From: Rhodobacteraceae bacterium KLH11
Lineage (GTDB): Bacteria; Pseudomonadota; Alphaproteobacteria; Rhodobacterales; Rhodobacteraceae
DNA length: 64,000 bases
Direction: 5' to 3'
Assembly: GCA_000158135.1 (NCBI GenBank)
Contig: DS999535.1
Coordinates: 1 to 64,000 of the forward strand
A program made the position numbers and the translations under genes. The notes below the pieces were generated by a model. That model did no database searches and was not told the DNA's origin. It was given only the letters and a program-made list of their open reading frames with translations. Positions 62,179 to 64,000 of the stretch are shown here, piece after piece; positions within the stretch are counted from its first letter, which is position 1; each line of letters starts with the position of its first letter.

Positions 62179-62766
62179 TCAAAGGGCGGATTTCATTGCC
62201 GCCACGATGGCATGGCGCAACGATCCTGCCGAAGACCGCGGACCGTACAGGCTGAACGAAATCGCAGACTGGCACAGAACAAAGCAGCCAAGGTGATGGA
62301 TTGATGTCCGTGCCGTCTGGCCCGGTTCCATCTTCCGGCAATCCAGAATGCAAAGCAGCTCCAGCACTGCCGGAACATCTGCACCCTCCAGATCAAATCG
62401 GGTCCAGGCATCGGTCTGTTCTGAGACGGACGCGGTGTCGCCGACACAGTTTTTTGTCTGTTGCGCCAGGTCTTCATGAGTATCAAACGGGGCTTCGATC
62501 ATCCATTGATCGGGCCCAGTCCAGAACGCCAACACGTTGTCGCCCGCGAATTGACCAACCTCGGGTATTGATGCGCCGGTCAGTTTTGCAAGCGCCTTCC
62601 GGGCTTCTGCCGCGCGATCGGCGCGCGCGGCGACCGAGGCCAGCGCCACGGCGGGCACCTCGGTGCAGGTGACGTTTCCAACCGTATCGACACGGGGCTC
62701 AGATCCGCCCAGGGCGGTGATTGCTACCAGATCATGCACGAAGCCGTTCTCCCTCAGGGTCGACAA
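62179..62766 (-). CDS. soxG: sarcosine oxidase / N-methylglutamate dehydrogenase gamma subunit
   Basis: 195 residues of SoxG type: TGPDQWMIEAPF about residue 87, TDAWTRFDLEGADVPAVLELLC, the MEPGQTARTSIHHLGCFV segment and the C-terminal Leu/Tyr-rich end. The gamma subunit caps the folate-binding part of the heterotetramer. It overlaps the alpha-subunit gene by 35 bases. In a methylamine cluster the complex could be N-methylglutamate dehydrogenase (MgdABCD) rather than sarcosine oxidase; sequence alone does not decide. Confidence 0.82.
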   Translation of the reverse strand: MSTLRENGFVHDLVAITALGGSEPRVDTVGNVTCTEVPAVALASVAARADRAAEARKALAKLTGASIPEVGQFAGDNVLAFWTGPDQWMIEAPFDTHEDLAQQTKNCVGDTASVSEQTDAWTRFDLEGADVPAVLELLCILDCRKMEPGQTARTSIHHLGCFVLCQSAISFSLYGPRSSAGSLRHAIVAAMKSAL

Positions 62767-64000
62767 AATGGGCCGAGACGATCTCGACCTCGACGGTCAG
62801 ATCGGTTAGCGGCGACACAAGGCGCATCTTTTCGCCCTGACGGTCATTGCCATTCTTCAGAAAGCCCAGACCGATATAGCTCTCCAGCGAAGGCGAGAAC
62901 GCAGCCGACGTAACATAGCCCTGATCATGCGCGGCATCGACCGGGCCGGATGCATCCATGAGATGCGCGCCAGCGGTGATCTTGTCCGCGTTGTTCACGG
63001 GCTTGACGCCAACCATGTTCAGCGCATCAGGCTCATTCAGCCCCTCACGTTCAGACAGGGTTGATCCGATACTGTCTTTCTTCTTTGACACCATCCGACC
63101 CATACCAAGGTTCAGCGCTGTGGTTGTTCCATTCAATTCATTGCCAGCTGCGTGACCCTTTTCAATCCGCATCACGCCCAGAGCTTCTGTACCATAGGGC
63201 ACAACATCAAACTCTTCGCCTTGCTGCATCAGACGCCGCATCAGCGCATCACCGTAACGCGCGGGAACCGCGATTTCGAATGCAAGCTCGCCCGAGAATG
63301 AAATCCGGAACAGACGCGCCCGCAGCCCACCGCAAACGGTGATATTCCCGCACGCCATGAACGGAAATCCTTCATTCGAGATATCAAATTCCGGGTCTAC
63401 GATCTTTTGCAGCAGATTGCGCGAGTTGGGGCCAGCGACGGCATATTGCGCCCAGGCTTCAGTGGTCGAGATCAGCTGAACATCCATATCCGGGAACAGG
63501 CATTGCCGGACAAATTCCATATGCTGATAGACCTTGACCGCATTGGCCGTGGTTGTCGTCACCACGAAATGATCCTCGGCCAGACGCGCGGCGGTACCGT
63601 CATCCATCGCGATACCGTCTTCGCGCAGCATCAGGCCATAGCGGGTTTTCCCCACCGCCAGTTTGGCAAAGCCATTGCAGTAGATGCGGTTCAGGAAGTC
63701 CGCAGCATCGGTGCCCTGCACGTCGATTTTTCCAAGCGTCGTACAGTCACACACACCTACCGAGGCGCGCGTTTGGCGCACCTCGCGATCAACGGACTCG
63801 CGCCAATGCGTTTCACCGGGCAGAGGGAACCACTGCGCGCGCAGCCAGTTGCCAACCTCGACAAAAACCGCGCCCCGTTCCTTGGCCCAATAATGCGAGG
63901 GCGTCAGGCGGGTCGGGTGAAACTCCTGCCCTTTCATGCGCCCGGCCAAGGTGCCAATGGGCACGGGGGTATAAGGCGGGCGGAAAATCGTCGTTCCGGT
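62732..64000 (-). CDS. soxA: sarcosine oxidase / N-methylglutamate dehydrogenase alpha subunit, C-terminal part
   Basis: The frame is open to the window edge; about 422 residues of the C-terminal half are visible. It is a GcvT-like folate domain: GTTIFRPPYTPVPIGTLAG at the entry, RASVGVCDCTTLGKIDVQG, FRISFSGELAFEIAVPARYG, the ALGVMRIEKGHAAGNELNGTTT region and SYIGLGFLKNG. The NAD/FAD and ferredoxin-like N-terminal half lies outside. It belongs to the heterotetrameric family; beta and delta subunits would be further out on the minus strand. Confidence 0.88.
   Translation of the reverse strand, partial: TGTTIFRPPYTPVPIGTLAGRMKGQEFHPTRLTPSHYWAKERGAVFVEVGNWLRAQWFPLPGETHWRESVDREVRQTRASVGVCDCTTLGKIDVQGTDAADFLNRIYCNGFAKLAVGKTRYGLMLREDGIAMDDGTAARLAEDHFVVTTTTANAVKVYQHMEFVRQCLFPDMDVQLISTTEAWAQYAVAGPNSRNLLQKIVDPEFDISNEGFPFMACGNITVCGGLRARLFRISFSGELAFEIAVPARYGDALMRRLMQQGEEFDVVPYGTEALGVMRIEKGHAAGNELNGTTTALNLGMGRMVSKKKDSIGSTLSEREGLNEPDALNMVGVKPVNNADKITAGAHLMDASGPVDAAHDQGYVTSAAFSPSLESYIGLGFLKNGNDRQGEKMRLVSPLTDLTVEVEIVSAHFVDPEGERLRA

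Overview
The window looks like part of a repABC-type plasmid (or chromid) of a marine Rhodobacteraceae (Roseobacter-group) alphaproteobacterium. Three things point there: a complete repA-repB-repC replicon with parS-like palindromes and an antisense RNA locus (32.4-36.1 kb); a dense set of roseobacter-style genes for methylated amines; and uniformly high-GC alphaproteobacterial coding, broken only by a visibly more A/T-rich toxin/immunity stretch near 8.2-11.2 kb and a mobile-element zone. No rRNA, tRNA or CRISPR array was seen.

Layout. 0-11.2 kb: the end of a Sel1-repeat gene, then a two-partner-secretion locus (lipoprotein, IalB-like protein, TpsB, 2182-residue TpsA with a C-terminal toxin-like domain), followed by a probable immunity gene and a second, separately secreted toxin-like protein with its own candidate immunity gene. 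11.2-11.8 kb: a virB9 remnant. 11.8-26.5 kb: a LacI-regulated sugar/sugar-acid catabolic operon with two ABC importers, a beta-propeller protein, a PdxA-family dehydrogenase, an enolase-superfamily dehydratase, a DHDPS-family lyase (frameshifted 3' end), an alpha-ketoglutaric-semialdehyde-type dehydrogenase and an SMP-30 lactonase. 26.5-30.3 kb: a graveyard of broken mobile elements (autotransporter-repeat fragment, Tn3 transposase N-terminus, two IS3 elements). 30.6-36.1 kb: tyrosine recombinase, parD with a frameshifted parE, repABC. 36.1-40.3 kb: a compact DUF4178/DUF4178/small membrane protein/DUF350/membrane spermidine-synthase-like cluster facing speD. 40.9-49.5 kb: a six-gene operon (aldehyde dehydrogenase, M19-like protein, unknown 561-residue protein, DUF3726, Ldh-family oxidoreductase, BCCT transporter) divergent from a LysR regulator. 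49.9-64 kb: methylamine and dimethylamine catabolism (gmaS, mgsABC, amt, dmmDABC), two regulators, and the end of a sarcosine oxidase/N-methylglutamate dehydrogenase operon.

How it works together (inference). The right half reads as a methylated-amine/betaine island: uptake by BCCT and Amt, dimethylamine demethylation by DmmABC with C1 transfer by the GcvT-like DmmD, methylamine capture by GmaS, N-methylglutamate formation by MgsABC, and oxidation by the heterotetrameric dehydrogenase that starts at the window edge. The sugar-acid operon would feed 2-oxoglutarate. The toxin/immunity locus serves inter-bacterial competition.

A caution runs through the window: several genes (DHDPS-family lyase, parE, mgsC) are broken by single-G losses from GG pairs. 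In mgsC at least five occur within about 220 bases and restoring them recovers a coherent C-terminus that ends just before a terminator. They are either genuine decay or base-calling error, and this decides whether the pathways are intact.
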